Below, in pieces: positions 1-9,323 of a stretch of DNA of 64,000 nt. The stretch covers positions 5,235,925 through 5,299,924 of the forward strand of contig NZ_LOJP01000001.1 in assembly GCF_001553785.1 (NCBI RefSeq), in the 5' to 3' direction. The stretch's first letter is position 1. Every line of letters starts with the position of its first letter. Below the pieces are notes generated by a model that saw only the letters and a list, made by a program, of their open reading frames with translations, had not been told where the DNA came from and did no database searches. This DNA comes from Actinoplanes sp. TFC3. GTDB lineage: Bacteria; Actinomycetota; Actinomycetes; Mycobacteriales; Micromonosporaceae. The position numbers were made by a program, and so were the translations under genes.

Positions 1-197
1 GGGGTGGGTGCCGGCCTGGCCGCGGGTTGCTGGGCGGGGCCGCCATTTCGGGCGGATGCGACAGCGGGCAGGGAGCGCGGCGCCTTCAAGGAGTGCGCGG
101 CGGCCGGGGGTGATGAGGCTGAAGCGGGGGATGTGGTGAGAGGAAGGGTGATGAGCGCGGCCAGGGTGGCGGCCGCGAGCATCCGGATTTTTGCCAT
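1..197 (-). CDS. Secreted protein, 3'-truncated by window edge
   Basis: On the minus strand an ATG (197-195) follows a good Shine-Dalgarno (GAGGAGAT, about 5 nt upstream). It opens a frame that stays open to the window edge. The N-terminus is a classical signal peptide: MAKIRM, then a hydrophobic Ala/Leu stretch, ending near residue 27 with SPASA before SSPPAAA. The next 38 residues are Ala/Pro/Ser-rich and look like a linker. Only 65 residues are visible, so the mature function cannot be named. A LacI-type palindrome lies about 45 bp upstream, so a sugar-regulated secreted enzyme is possible; that is inference only. Confidence 0.6.
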   Translation of the reverse strand, partial: MAKIRMLAAATLAALITLPLTTSPASASSPPAAAHSLKAPRSLPAVASARNGGPAQQPAARPAPT

Positions 198-241
198 GCG
201 GATCTCCTCGGTGGTTGAGAAGGCACGGGACCAGTCACGCA

Positions 242-255
242 TTTAAACGTTTCAA
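242..255. promoter_or_regulatory. LacI-type palindrome upstream of the secreted gene
   Basis: TTTAAACGTTTCAA is a 14-bp inverted repeat with a central CG and 6 of 7 arm positions matching. The AAACGTTT core is typical of LacI-family operators. It lies in the divergent space between the minus-strand secreted gene (start 197) and the plus-strand DUF1684 gene (start 345), closer to the former. Confidence 0.35.
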
Positions 256-331
256 TACAGTGACGTCTTGAGCGTAGGCCGAACGGTGACCATTTTTCAA
301 TTCCCCGCCCGCACCTCGCCCCGCTCCCAGC

Positions 332-337
332 TACGTT
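332..337 (+). promoter_or_regulatory. -10 element of a leaderless promoter (DUF1684 gene)
   Basis: TACGTT fits the actinobacterial TAnnnT -10 pattern. Exactly 7 nt separate it from the GTG at 345, placing the transcription start on the start codon. The GGGAGG run between them sits too close to the GTG to act as a Shine-Dalgarno. The same TAnnnT-N6/7-start layout recurs at several other genes in the window. Confidence 0.45.
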
Positions 338-344
338 GGGAGGC

Positions 345-950
345 GTGCAGGATCTCGAACTCGCCGACTACCGCGCCGCAGTAGCTCGCCTCTACCTCTC
401 CGCCGCCGGCCTCGAAGACTTCCGGGCTCAACGCGACCACCTCTTCGCCACCCACCCGCAGTCCGCCATCGCGCGGGGTGAGCCCTTCGACGGGCTGCGG
501 TACTTCGCGCCCACCGACGAGTTCATCGCCGAGGTCGACCTGCGGGAGGCTCCGGGCGAGATCGACATCGACACCGGCGGGCCGGATGGGGTGTGCCATT
601 ACTCGCGGGCCGGAATTCTGCAGACGCCGTGGGGGGAGCTGTCGTTGTGGTGGCTTCGGGCGTACGGCGGCGGGCTGTTTCTTCCCGTTCGTGATCTGAC
701 CAGTGGTCCCGAGAGCTATGGCGGCGGGCGGTATCTCACCGACACGGTCAAGGGGACGCATGGGCGCGGCCTGGAACTGCTCGGCGGCAACCGGGTCCGG
801 CTCGACTTCAACTACTTGTACAACCCGAGTTGCGCCTACAACGAGGCGTGGCTGTGCCCGCTCGCGCCGCCGGAGAACACGCTGCGGGTGGCCATCAGGG
901 CCGGAGAACTCAAGTACCACTCAGCGAACTCACAACAAAGCGACGCATAG
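345..950 (+). CDS. DUF1684 family protein
   Basis: The protein of about 201 residues carries the DUF1684 hallmarks: YFAPTDEF near the middle, SYGGGRYL, DFNYLYNPSCAYN and a C-terminal CPLAPPENTLRVAIRAGE. The function of this widespread family is not established. There is no signal peptide or membrane segment, so it is probably cytosolic. A TTG at 336 would add three residues; GTG 345 is preferred because a leaderless-type -10 (TACGTT) lies 7 nt upstream. It is followed after 32 bp by the YggT gene on the same strand, which has its own ribosome-binding site. Confidence 0.8.
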   Translation: MQDLELADYRAAVARLYLSAAGLEDFRAQRDHLFATHPQSAIARGEPFDGLRYFAPTDEFIAEVDLREAPGEIDIDTGGPDGVCHYSRAGILQTPWGELSLWWLRAYGGGLFLPVRDLTSGPESYGGGRYLTDTVKGTHGRGLELLGGNRVRLDFNYLYNPSCAYNEAWLCPLAPPENTLRVAIRAGELKYHSANSQQSDA

Positions 951-982
951 TGGGGTGACCGTTATCGGCTCTGGAGGTCACC

Positions 983-1258
983 GTGGGTCCCCTGCTCGCT
1001 CTTGTGAGCTTCGTGTTGCTGCTGGTGCAGGTGCTCCTGATCGTGCGGGCCATCCTCGACTGGAGTGTGGCGCTGGCCGGCCCGAGCATGCCCGGTTCGT
1101 TCCGGTCCCGGCTGACCCGCGGTGTGTGGTCGGTCACCGAACCGATCCTCGCCCCGGTTCGCCGCGTGATTCCACCGCTGCGGGCCGGCGGGCTCAGCAT
1201 TGACCTGTCGTTCATCGTCGTCTTCATCGCGATCGTGCTGATCCGCAGCTTCATCTGA
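983..1258 (+). CDS. YggT family integral membrane protein
   Basis: This is a 91-residue protein with two hydrophobic segments, roughly residues 3-28 and 70-90, joined by a polar loop. The loop contains TEPILAPVRRVIPPLRAGG followed by IDLSF, the recognised YggT signature. YggT proteins are small membrane proteins, often near cell-division genes; their biochemical role is unclear. The GTG start at 983 is supported by GGAGG five bases upstream. It is apparently a single-gene unit, without the divIVA/sepF neighbours seen in many genomes. Confidence 0.85.
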   Translation: MGPLLALVSFVLLLVQVLLIVRAILDWSVALAGPSMPGSFRSRLTRGVWSVTEPILAPVRRVIPPLRAGGLSIDLSFIVVFIAIVLIRSFI

Positions 1259-1405
1259 GGCGCTCTGGCCTTGCGTTCTGCCTCTCGCTGGGTGGATGGG
1301 CAGTGGGACGGGCAGGACAGGCTGCCAAATCTGTGGGAGAAAGACGTCGCCGGTCTGCCCTAGGATCTCTCGTGGACGGACTTTGTCCCGTGGGATGGAG
1401 GCTTG

Positions 1406-2230
1406 ATGAGCAGCGGAACTGCTGACGTGAACCGGTTCGACACGACGGTTGCGCACCCGGCCCGGCGCTACAACTACTGGCTGGGCGGCAAGGACAACTT
1501 CGCCGCCGACCGGGCGTCCGGCGACGCCATCGAGGCCGCCATGCCGAGCATCCGCCTGATGGCGATCGAGAACCGCAAGTTCCTGGGCCGGGCCGTGGAA
1601 TACCTGGCCGGGCAGGGCATCCGCCAGTTCCTCGACATCGGCACCGGCATCCCGGCACCGGGCAACACCCACGACGTGGCCCAGACCATCCAACCGACCA
1701 CCCACACCGTGTACGTGGACAACGACCCGATCGTGCTCACCCACGCCCGCGCCCTGATCACCACCGGTCCGCAGGGCGCGATCTCCTACATCGACGCCGA
1801 CCTGCGCGAACCCCAGGCGATCCTGGACCACCCGGAGCTGGCGGCCACCCTCAACTTCGACGAGCCCATCGCCCTGCTGCTGGTGGCCGTCCTGCACTTC
1901 ATCCGCGACGACGAGAACCCGCAGGCCACCATCGACACGCTCGTCGGCGCCCTGCCGCCGGGCAGCTACGTGGTGGCCACCCACGCCACCTGGGAATACC
2001 AGTCCCCGGAGGCGATCGCGGAGCTCACCGCCAACAACAAGGACGGCCGCTTCGTCCCCCGCACCGGCGTGCAGCTCGCGGAGCTGCTGCACGACCTCGA
2101 CTTCATCGACCCGGGCCTGGTCTCGGTTTCGCGCTGGCGAGCCGGCCAGGAGCCCCAGCCCCGCCCGGCCGTGGAAGAGGTCTCCTGCAACGGCGTGGTG
2201 GCCCGCCTGCGCAGCAAGGGCGTGTCCTAG
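1406..2230 (+). CDS. SAM-dependent methyltransferase, DUF574 (Methyltransf_19) type
   Basis: This 274-residue protein starts at ATG 1406; GGAGG ends 4 nt upstream, and a TTG directly before it is less likely. The N-terminus shows the family signature RRYNYWLGGKDNFAADR. The SAM-binding motif FLDIGTGIPAPGNTHDVAQ sits near residue 80, followed by YVDNDPIVLTHARALI. This family is strongly expanded in actinomycetes, but substrates are unknown. The stop codon TAG (2228-2230) interlocks with the stop of the convergent FtsX gene (TAG, 2229-2227) in a shared CTAG, so there is no room for a terminator. Confidence 0.85.
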   Translation: MSSGTADVNRFDTTVAHPARRYNYWLGGKDNFAADRASGDAIEAAMPSIRLMAIENRKFLGRAVEYLAGQGIRQFLDIGTGIPAPGNTHDVAQTIQPTTHTVYVDNDPIVLTHARALITTGPQGAISYIDADLREPQAILDHPELAATLNFDEPIALLLVAVLHFIRDDENPQATIDTLVGALPPGSYVVATHATWEYQSPEAIAELTANNKDGRFVPRTGVQLAELLHDLDFIDPGLVSVSRWRAGQEPQPRPAVEEVSCNGVVARLRSKGVS

Positions 2231-4446
2231 TCGTTGCGAGCGGCTTCCGGGCCGGTGATGCGTTGCAGCAGCGGCAGCGTTGAGGCGATGACCCCGAGCG
2301 AGCCCAGCAGCCCCAGCCCCACCACCAGGTAGAACGCCACCCCGGGCGAGTGCAGCGTGAGGTGCATCTGGGCCTTGAGGAACAGATGCGCACAGGCCAG
2401 CCCGGCCCCGACGGCCACCAGCGACGCGGTCAGCAGCGGTGTCACGCTTTCCAGGGCCACCACCCGGCGCAGCGTGCCGAGCGAGACCCCGGTCAGCCGG
2501 AGCACGCTGAACGGACGGCGGCGCTCGGTCAGCCCGCCCGCGACGCTGACTGCGAGGCTCAGGCCGGCCAGGATCAGCGAGGCCAGCACCACGACGTTGG
2601 CCAGGCGCTTCCAGCCCTCGAACACCCGGGCTCCATCCGCCTGCCAGTCGACGCCGGTGATCGCCCCGAAGCGCATCGGGTGCGTCCCGTTCAGCACGCT
2701 GCGGGCCCGTTCGACAGCGCCGATCGAGCCGTCGGTGGCCACCACCAGCGACATCGCTTGCATCGAGGCGAGCCGGCTCTCGGGGACGTCGGCGGCGGGC
2801 CAGCCGACGGCGTACGGGGCGGTCCATTCGTTGTCGGCGGATGCGGTGAGGTCCGGGAACACCCAGGCTGTGCGGGCGCCGGGCAGGCAGTGCGTCGCCG
2901 CCGGGAGGCGGGCGATGTCCGCGCAGGAGGCGAGGGCGTACGGGAAAACCCCATCGGTCTGCGGAACCGTGATGCCGGGCGCCGGCACCCGGGCCACCGC
3001 CACGCCCCGGACGCCCCGGACGGAGGCCAGCGACGCCGGTGCGACAGCTCCGGTCGGGGCGTTCTTCTCGTCGCGGAACAGCTGGAACATCATCGCGTTG
3101 GAGCCCGGGTCGAAGTGCCCCCGGTCGGCGGCGATCGTACCCATCACGCCGACCGCGACGCTGGTGACGAACAGGGCCAGTACGAGCCCGCTCACCGCAC
3201 GGAAGCCGGTGGCCGGGTTGTCGGCCAGGCGCCGGGCCGCGATCAGGGCCGCCGGGCGCCGGGCCCTACCGGCCAGCACCCGCGAGGCCACCATGGTCAG
3301 CCACGGACCGGCGATGACCAGCCCGGCCATGACCACCAGGAGGCCCGGCAGGAAGGCGAGCACCTGGCCCTGCGTCGTCTCCGGCCGGCGTCCGATGAAG
3401 AAGGCCAGTTCGGCGACCCCCAGGACCAGCAGGATCACCCGGTACGCCCGCGGCGGCTTCGGCGTGGCCCGCCGGCTCACCCCGAGCGGCGAGATCCGGA
3501 CCCGCCGCAGCGCGAACCGTGCCGCCAGCGCCGAAGCCACCGGTACGCCGGCGATCACCGCGAGCAGCCCCCACAGCCCTGGGGACAGGTCGGCGGGAAA
3601 CAGCGGCGCACCGGTCAGCGGTATCTCCGCCAGCCGGTCGCGGAGGGCATAGAACAACGCGACACCGGCCACTGTGCCCACCGCGGCGGACACCGTGCTC
3701 TCCACCGCCGACATGATCGCCACCTGCCGCGGGGTGGCGCCGGCCAGCCGCATCGCCGCGAACCGCTGCTCGCGCCGGGCGGCGGCCAGCCGGGTGGCCG
3801 AGCCGATCAGGATGAGCAGCGGGAAGATCAGGGCGGCGGCGATCACGGCCAGGATGAGCTGCAGGCCGCCGGCCGGGATCCCGGACCAGCAACCACCGGG
3901 ACAGTGCGCCGGCGCGGAGTCTGGGATCGCCGAGACCTGGACTGCGCCGGTACGGCCGGAAAGCTCGTCCGCCCGGTATCCGACAACGGCGATCAGCGAA
4001 TCCGGGGCGGGCAGCGCCGCTGGGCCCACGGTCCCGGCCAGCACGCCGGGGAACCGGTTCTTGAGCTGGTCGGCGGGCTGCGTGGCAATCAGGCGTTGCA
4101 GGGCCGGCGAGGCGAAGTACTCCCCCGGTGCGGGTAGCCGGGTCAGTCCGGGCGGGAGCAGGGCGGACGACCCGGTGGCGGCCACGTCGACGCGACCGAT
4201 CGAGCTGCCGGCGTACGTGTCGATGCGCAGCCGCCACCACAGCGGGTCGCGGTCGCCGGGCTGGGCGGGATGCAGGCCCGCGTTCGCCCAGCCGTAGCGG
4301 TCGCTCTGCTTGACCACCCCGGACATCCCCCCGACCGCGGCGAGCAGCATGGCCACACCGAGGGCGACGGCTGCCGCGATGAGCGTGAGCCGGATCGCCG
4401 CTTCCCGGCCTCCCGCGAGGGCGAGCCGCAATCCGAGCCGGATCAC
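2227..4446 (-). CDS. FtsX-like ABC transporter permease
   Basis: This 739-residue membrane protein has an N-terminal transmembrane helix (residues 13-40), a long extracytoplasmic domain, a core of several helices, a second extracytoplasmic domain and a final helix group (about 615-730). This is the MacB/FtsX double-domain permease architecture. The conserved cytoplasmic coupling helix RREQRFAAMRLAGATPRQV is present. GTG 4446 overlaps the ATPase stop by 4 nt (GTGA), so the two are translationally coupled. With the ATPase it probably forms an exporter or mechanotransmission complex controlled by the upstream PadR repressor. The substrate is unknown. Confidence 0.88.
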   Translation of the reverse strand: MIRLGLRLALAGGREAAIRLTLIAAAVALGVAMLLAAVGGMSGVVKQSDRYGWANAGLHPAQPGDRDPLWWRLRIDTYAGSSIGRVDVAATGSSALLPPGLTRLPAPGEYFASPALQRLIATQPADQLKNRFPGVLAGTVGPAALPAPDSLIAVVGYRADELSGRTGAVQVSAIPDSAPAHCPGGCWSGIPAGGLQLILAVIAAALIFPLLILIGSATRLAAARREQRFAAMRLAGATPRQVAIMSAVESTVSAAVGTVAGVALFYALRDRLAEIPLTGAPLFPADLSPGLWGLLAVIAGVPVASALAARFALRRVRISPLGVSRRATPKPPRAYRVILLVLGVAELAFFIGRRPETTQGQVLAFLPGLLVVMAGLVIAGPWLTMVASRVLAGRARRPAALIAARRLADNPATGFRAVSGLVLALFVTSVAVGVMGTIAADRGHFDPGSNAMMFQLFRDEKNAPTGAVAPASLASVRGVRGVAVARVPAPGITVPQTDGVFPYALASCADIARLPAATHCLPGARTAWVFPDLTASADNEWTAPYAVGWPAADVPESRLASMQAMSLVVATDGSIGAVERARSVLNGTHPMRFGAITGVDWQADGARVFEGWKRLANVVVLASLILAGLSLAVSVAGGLTERRRPFSVLRLTGVSLGTLRRVVALESVTPLLTASLVAVGAGLACAHLFLKAQMHLTLHSPGVAFYLVVGLGLLGSLGVIASTLPLLQRITGPEAARND

Positions 4447-5129
4447 GACGCACCCACCGTTTCCATGCTGACCCCGTGGACCTTGCCATCGCGAACTGTC
4501 ACTTCCCGATCGGCGTACGCCGCCACGCGCGGTTCGTGGGTGACCACCACGACGGTGGTTCCCTCCTCCCGGGCGGTGTCCACCATCAGCCCCATGACCT
4601 GCTCACCGGTCAGTGAGTCGAGCGACCCGGTCGGCTCGTCGGCGAACAGCACCCGCGGCCGGGCGACCATGCCGCGCGCGAGCGCCACCCGCTGCGCCTG
4701 GCCACCCGACAACTCCCCCGAGCGGCGGTGGCCCAGCCCGTCCAGGCCCAGCCGGGGGAACCAGGCGCGGGCCTGGCGTACCGCTTCGGCTCGCTTGACG
4801 CCGTTGAGCAGCAGCGGAAGAGCGACGTTCTCCTCGGCGGTCAGCTCGGGCACCAACTGTCCGAACTGGAACACGAAGCCGAACTTCTCGCGCCGCAGCT
4901 CGCTGCGCCCGTTCTCACCCAGCGTGTCGATCCGCTGCCCGTCGCAGTGGATCTCGCCCTCGTCGGGCACGAGGATGCCGGCCAGGCAGTGCAGCAACGT
5001 CGACTTGCCGGACCCGCTGGGCCCCATGATCGCCAGGATCTCGCCGGCTGCGACGGTGAGGTCGGCCCCGCGCAGGGCCGGGGTGGTGCCGAAGGACAGG
5101 GTGACGCCGCGGGCGCTGAGCAGGCTCAT
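4443..5129 (-). CDS. ABC transporter ATP-binding protein (MacB/LolD type)
   Basis: This 228-residue nucleotide-binding domain is complete: Walker A GPSGSGKST, Q-loop region FVFQFGQLVPELT, signature LSGGQAQR, Walker B RVLFADEPT, D-loop GSLDS and H-loop VVVVTHEPRVA. These features and the length place it with ATPases that energise FtsX/MacB-type permeases. It overlaps the PadR gene upstream (ATGA) and the permease gene downstream (GTGA), giving a three-gene operon. It acts on the cytoplasmic face of the membrane. Confidence 0.92.
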   Translation of the reverse strand: MSLLSARGVTLSFGTTPALRGADLTVAAGEILAIMGPSGSGKSTLLHCLAGILVPDEGEIHCDGQRIDTLGENGRSELRREKFGFVFQFGQLVPELTAEENVALPLLLNGVKRAEAVRQARAWFPRLGLDGLGHRRSGELSGGQAQRVALARGMVARPRVLFADEPTGSLDSLTGEQVMGLMVDTAREEGTTVVVVTHEPRVAAYADREVTVRDGKVHGVSMETVGAS

Positions 5130-5650
5130 TTGGTGACCTCGCGGGCCAGCGCGTCCAGCCGGGAGGCGGTGAGCTCGATCCAGCGCAGGTCGGCTTCGAG
5201 GTGGAAGAGGCCGTGATCGGCGAGCAGGGCGTCGACGAGTTCGCCGGAGCGCTTGAGCTCGGTCAGCTCGCGCATGCGCTGCAGGTGGGCGGTGCGCTGG
5301 CGGTCCAGGTATTCCTCGGCGGGCCGGCCGAGCATCAGCGACAGCGTCACCTTGGCGAACAGGGTGGTCTGCAGGTGCGGCTCGGGTTCGACCGGCTGGG
5401 TCAGCCAGGTGCTGACCTCGGTCGCCCCGGTGTCGGTGATGACGTAGCGCTTGCGGTCCGGGCCCTCCCCCGGGCCGACCTCGCTGACGACGACCTTGCC
5501 GTCGCGGGTGAGCCGGGACAGCGTGGAGTAGACCTGGCCGAAGGAGAGCGGCTTACCGCGCCCGAAGAATGCGTCGTAGTCGCGCTTGAGGTCGTAACCG
5601 TGGCTGGGCTCGCGCTCAAGCAACCCCAGCAGCGTCAAAGGCACCGTCAT
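5126..5650 (-). CDS. PadR family transcriptional regulator
   Basis: This 174-residue protein has an N-terminal winged helix typical of PadR (LTLLGLLEREPSHGYDLKRD, then GQVYSTLSRLTRDGKV) and a helical C-terminal dimerisation half. GTG 5659 is possible, but ATG 5650 is preferred: a TATAGT -10 element sits exactly 7 nt upstream, implying a leaderless mRNA. A perfect 7-bp-arm palindrome overlaps that promoter, suggesting autorepression. The gene heads an operon with the ABC ATPase and FtsX permease, so it probably senses a compound exported by that pump. The ligand is unknown. Confidence 0.88.
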   Translation of the reverse strand: MTVPLTLLGLLEREPSHGYDLKRDYDAFFGRGKPLSFGQVYSTLSRLTRDGKVVVSEVGPGEGPDRKRYVITDTGATEVSTWLTQPVEPEPHLQTTLFAKVTLSLMLGRPAEEYLDRQRTAHLQRMRELTELKRSGELVDALLADHGLFHLEADLRWIELTASRLDALAREVTK

Positions 5651-5657
5651 GCCGACC

Positions 5658-5676
5658 ACTATACTCTCGGAGTATA
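5658..5676 (-). promoter_or_regulatory. PadR operator overlapping leaderless promoter
   Basis: TATACTC (5660-5666) and GAGTATA (5670-5676) form a perfect inverted repeat with a 3-bp spacer. On the minus strand the same bases contain TATAGT (5663-5658), and 7 nt later the ATG of padR. Regulator binding would cover the -10 element, so this is the likely autoregulatory operator of the PadR-ABC operon. Confidence 0.65.
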
Positions 5677-5830
5677 CGTTCAGAGAACACCCATCCTGAG
5701 CCCACCCGAATTTCGGGCAGAACCCGTGTGCGGCGCCCGGCCCGGCAACCCAGGGATGCTCTGATTACCGCCTCAAGATCATTCGGCTTCCAGCTTGCCC
5801 AGCTTCTTCGGCTTCTTCAGCGGGGTACTC

Positions 5831-6283
5831 ATGAACACCCGGCCCACCGCCGCCATCATCACCCCGGCCACGGCCGCCGCCCTGGCCGTCGCCACCATCC
5901 CGGCCTTCGCGACGACCGCACCCACCCCGGCAGCCGCGCCGGCGCGCCCGGTCGCCCTGTCCTGCACCGGTTACTTCAACACCACCGTTGCCGGCCTGGC
6001 CCCCGGCCAGTCCAGGACCGCGCCGTCCGACCACTTCGGAACGTCGCAGCCGGGCACCATCGACGCGTGCCTCGACGGCCCCCGTACCGCCGACTTCGAT
6101 CTGGTCCTGCAACGCCGCGACCCGGCCCGAGCCTGGGTCACCGTCGCCACCGCTCCGGCCGGGGGCGCCGGGAAAGTCCTTTCGTACACCGGCCTGGCCG
6201 GCACGTACCGCCTGCTGGTCACCGCGATCAGCGGGAGCGGGGGCTACACGGTGGGACTCAATCGCCCAGGGTTCTCGCACTGA
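5831..6283 (+). CDS. Small secreted protein, unknown function
   Basis: About 150 residues from ATG 5831; an upstream in-frame ATG (5795) would only add an unlikely leader. The N-terminus is a signal peptide with an Ala-rich core, cleavage expected near ATTAPTPAAA. The mature part of about 110 residues has two Cys (SCTG and IDACLDG) that could form a disulfide. It ends in a beta-rich segment (YTGLAGTYRLLVTAISGSG, GGYTVGLNRPG) resembling the pre-peptidase C-terminal-like domains appended to secreted actinomycete proteases. No catalytic domain is attached. It stands alone, between the PadR operon and a convergent secreted gene. Confidence 0.65.
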   Translation: MNTRPTAAIITPATAAALAVATIPAFATTAPTPAAAPARPVALSCTGYFNTTVAGLAPGQSRTAPSDHFGTSQPGTIDACLDGPRTADFDLVLQRRDPARAWVTVATAPAGGAGKVLSYTGLAGTYRLLVTAISGSGGYTVGLNRPGFSH

Positions 6284-6306
6284 GCCCCACCGCTAGCGCT
6301 ACCTGA

Positions 6307-6669
6307 TCAGCCGCAGTTGGCCCAGCCGCTGGTGTAGCTCTTCTTCTGCGAGTAGCCGAAGAAGCGGACACACTTACCCTTGCTCTTCTGCTTCACCGGA
6401 CCCGCATAGTAGGTGTAGTTGCCCGTGTCGTACGCCCAGGATCCGCCCTTGACCTGCAGCCCGGCGGTCACCTTGGTGGCCTTGCCCAGCGACTTGGTCT
6501 TGATCGTCACGACGCACGTCGACGACCCGTTGTAGAGCTGGTACGACGTGGCGCCGGGCAGCTTGTGCGAGCGCTGCACCTTGTACCCGCTCCCGCACAC
6601 ACCCTGCGGCGTGCAGGAAGCAGCAGCGTTCGCCGGAGCCCCGGTCAGCAGCACCCCGGCCGCGATCAC
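6307..6669 (-). CDS. Spore-associated protein A-like secreted protein
   Basis: The mature region (CGSGYKVQRSHKLPGATSYQ, CVVTIKTKS, DTGNYTYYAGPVKQ, GKCVRFFGYSQ, ending WANCG) matches my recollection of streptomycete spore-associated protein A. It has six Cys, suitable for disulfides. The start is problematic. GTG 6669 gives a signal peptide with no charged n-region (MIAAGVLLTGAPANAAA). In frame 21 nt further upstream, GTA (6690-6688) would add VKKTLSL, the expected positive n-region, and an AAGGGG ribosome-binding site stands 5 nt before it. The true start may be this non-canonical GTA, or GTG altered by mutation or base error. An in-frame TAA excludes anything further upstream. Confidence 0.75.
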   Translation of the reverse strand: MIAAGVLLTGAPANAAASCTPQGVCGSGYKVQRSHKLPGATSYQLYNGSSTCVVTIKTKSLGKATKVTAGLQVKGGSWAYDTGNYTYYAGPVKQKSKGKCVRFFGYSQKKSYTSGWANCG

Positions 6670-6915
6670 CAGAGACAGAGTCTTCTTTACGACAACCCCT
6701 TACGTCTGTTATGGGTGTTTCGCGGAATTAACGAGTTCGCGGTGGATCACGTGGCGGCCTACGGTGGCGGTTCGCCACACGCACAGGACACCGCCCGCGA
6801 GATCCTTCTCGGCAAGGGCTCGCGGCCGTCGCGCTCCTGAACGCCCAGGGGATTCTCGTCACCTTCCGCCGCCCGCCGCCGCCCCACCCACCGAAGACAT
6901 GACAAATGTCAGTGG

Positions 6916-6935
6916 CTGAGTGAGTGCTCGCTCAG
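6916..6935. promoter_or_regulatory. TetR-type operator upstream of the exporter operon
   Basis: CTGAGTGAGTGCTCGCTCAG is a 20-bp imperfect palindrome (8 of 10 arm positions pair). It lies 12 bp before the GTG of the TetR gene, the expected position for autorepression that also covers the two downstream ABC genes. Confidence 0.55.
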
Positions 6936-6947
6936 TAAGGTTGCCGG

Positions 6948-7583
6948 GTGAGTTCGGCGTCTGGGCAGGTTCGGCGGCGGCGGGTGCCTGCCATGGCCCC
7001 CGAGGATCGGCGGGCTGCCCTCATCGAGGCGACCATCCCGTTGATTCTCGAGTTCGGGGTGGAGGTCAGCACCCGGCAGATCGCCCAGGCCGCCGGGGTG
7101 GCCGAGGGCACGATCTTCGGGGTCTTTCCCGACAAGACGTCGCTGCTGGTGGCCGCGCTGGTCAAGGCCTCCGATCCGCAGCCGACGCTCGACGGGCTGG
7201 CCCGCATCGACCCGGCCAAGGGGCTGCGGGTACGCCTGGCCGTGGCGGCCGAGCTGGTCAACGCTCGCTTTCAGGCCAACGTGCAGCTCATGAACGCCGT
7301 CCGCAAGCTGATCATCGGCGGCGCCCATCCGAGTGCGGCGGCTCAGATGATGGAGGCCCGCAGCAAGCTTCTGGCCGCCCTCACCGAGCTTCTCCAATCC
7401 GACGCCGCGCTGCTGCGCCGGCCGCCCGATGCGGTGGCCGGGTTGCTGCTGCTGTTCTGCGGCGCCAATGTTTACGGGCCCTTCGGGGATCCCGAGAATT
7501 TTGACGGCGAGGAGCTGGTGTCGCTGCTTCTCGACGGGCTACTCGAACGTTCTTCCACCGGCAACCACCACGGGGGTGTCTGA
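6948..7583 (+). CDS. TetR family transcriptional regulator
   Basis: This 211-residue protein has an N-terminal TetR helix-turn-helix (RRAALIEATIPLILEFGV, then TRQIAQAAGVAEGTIFGVFP, about residues 20-70). A helical ligand-binding domain follows. The operator-like palindrome at 6916-6935 argues for autoregulation. The first ABC gene starts 3 nt after its stop, so regulator and exporter share an mRNA. The probable role is repression of the exporter operon until a drug-like ligand binds; the ligand cannot be read from sequence. Confidence 0.9.
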   Translation: MSSASGQVRRRRVPAMAPEDRRAALIEATIPLILEFGVEVSTRQIAQAAGVAEGTIFGVFPDKTSLLVAALVKASDPQPTLDGLARIDPAKGLRVRLAVAAELVNARFQANVQLMNAVRKLIIGGAHPSAAAQMMEARSKLLAALTELLQSDAALLRRPPDAVAGLLLLFCGANVYGPFGDPENFDGEELVSLLLDGLLERSSTGNHHGGV

Positions 7584-7586
7584 CAG

Positions 7587-9319
<1,733 letters not shown>

Positions 9320-9323
<4 letters not shown>

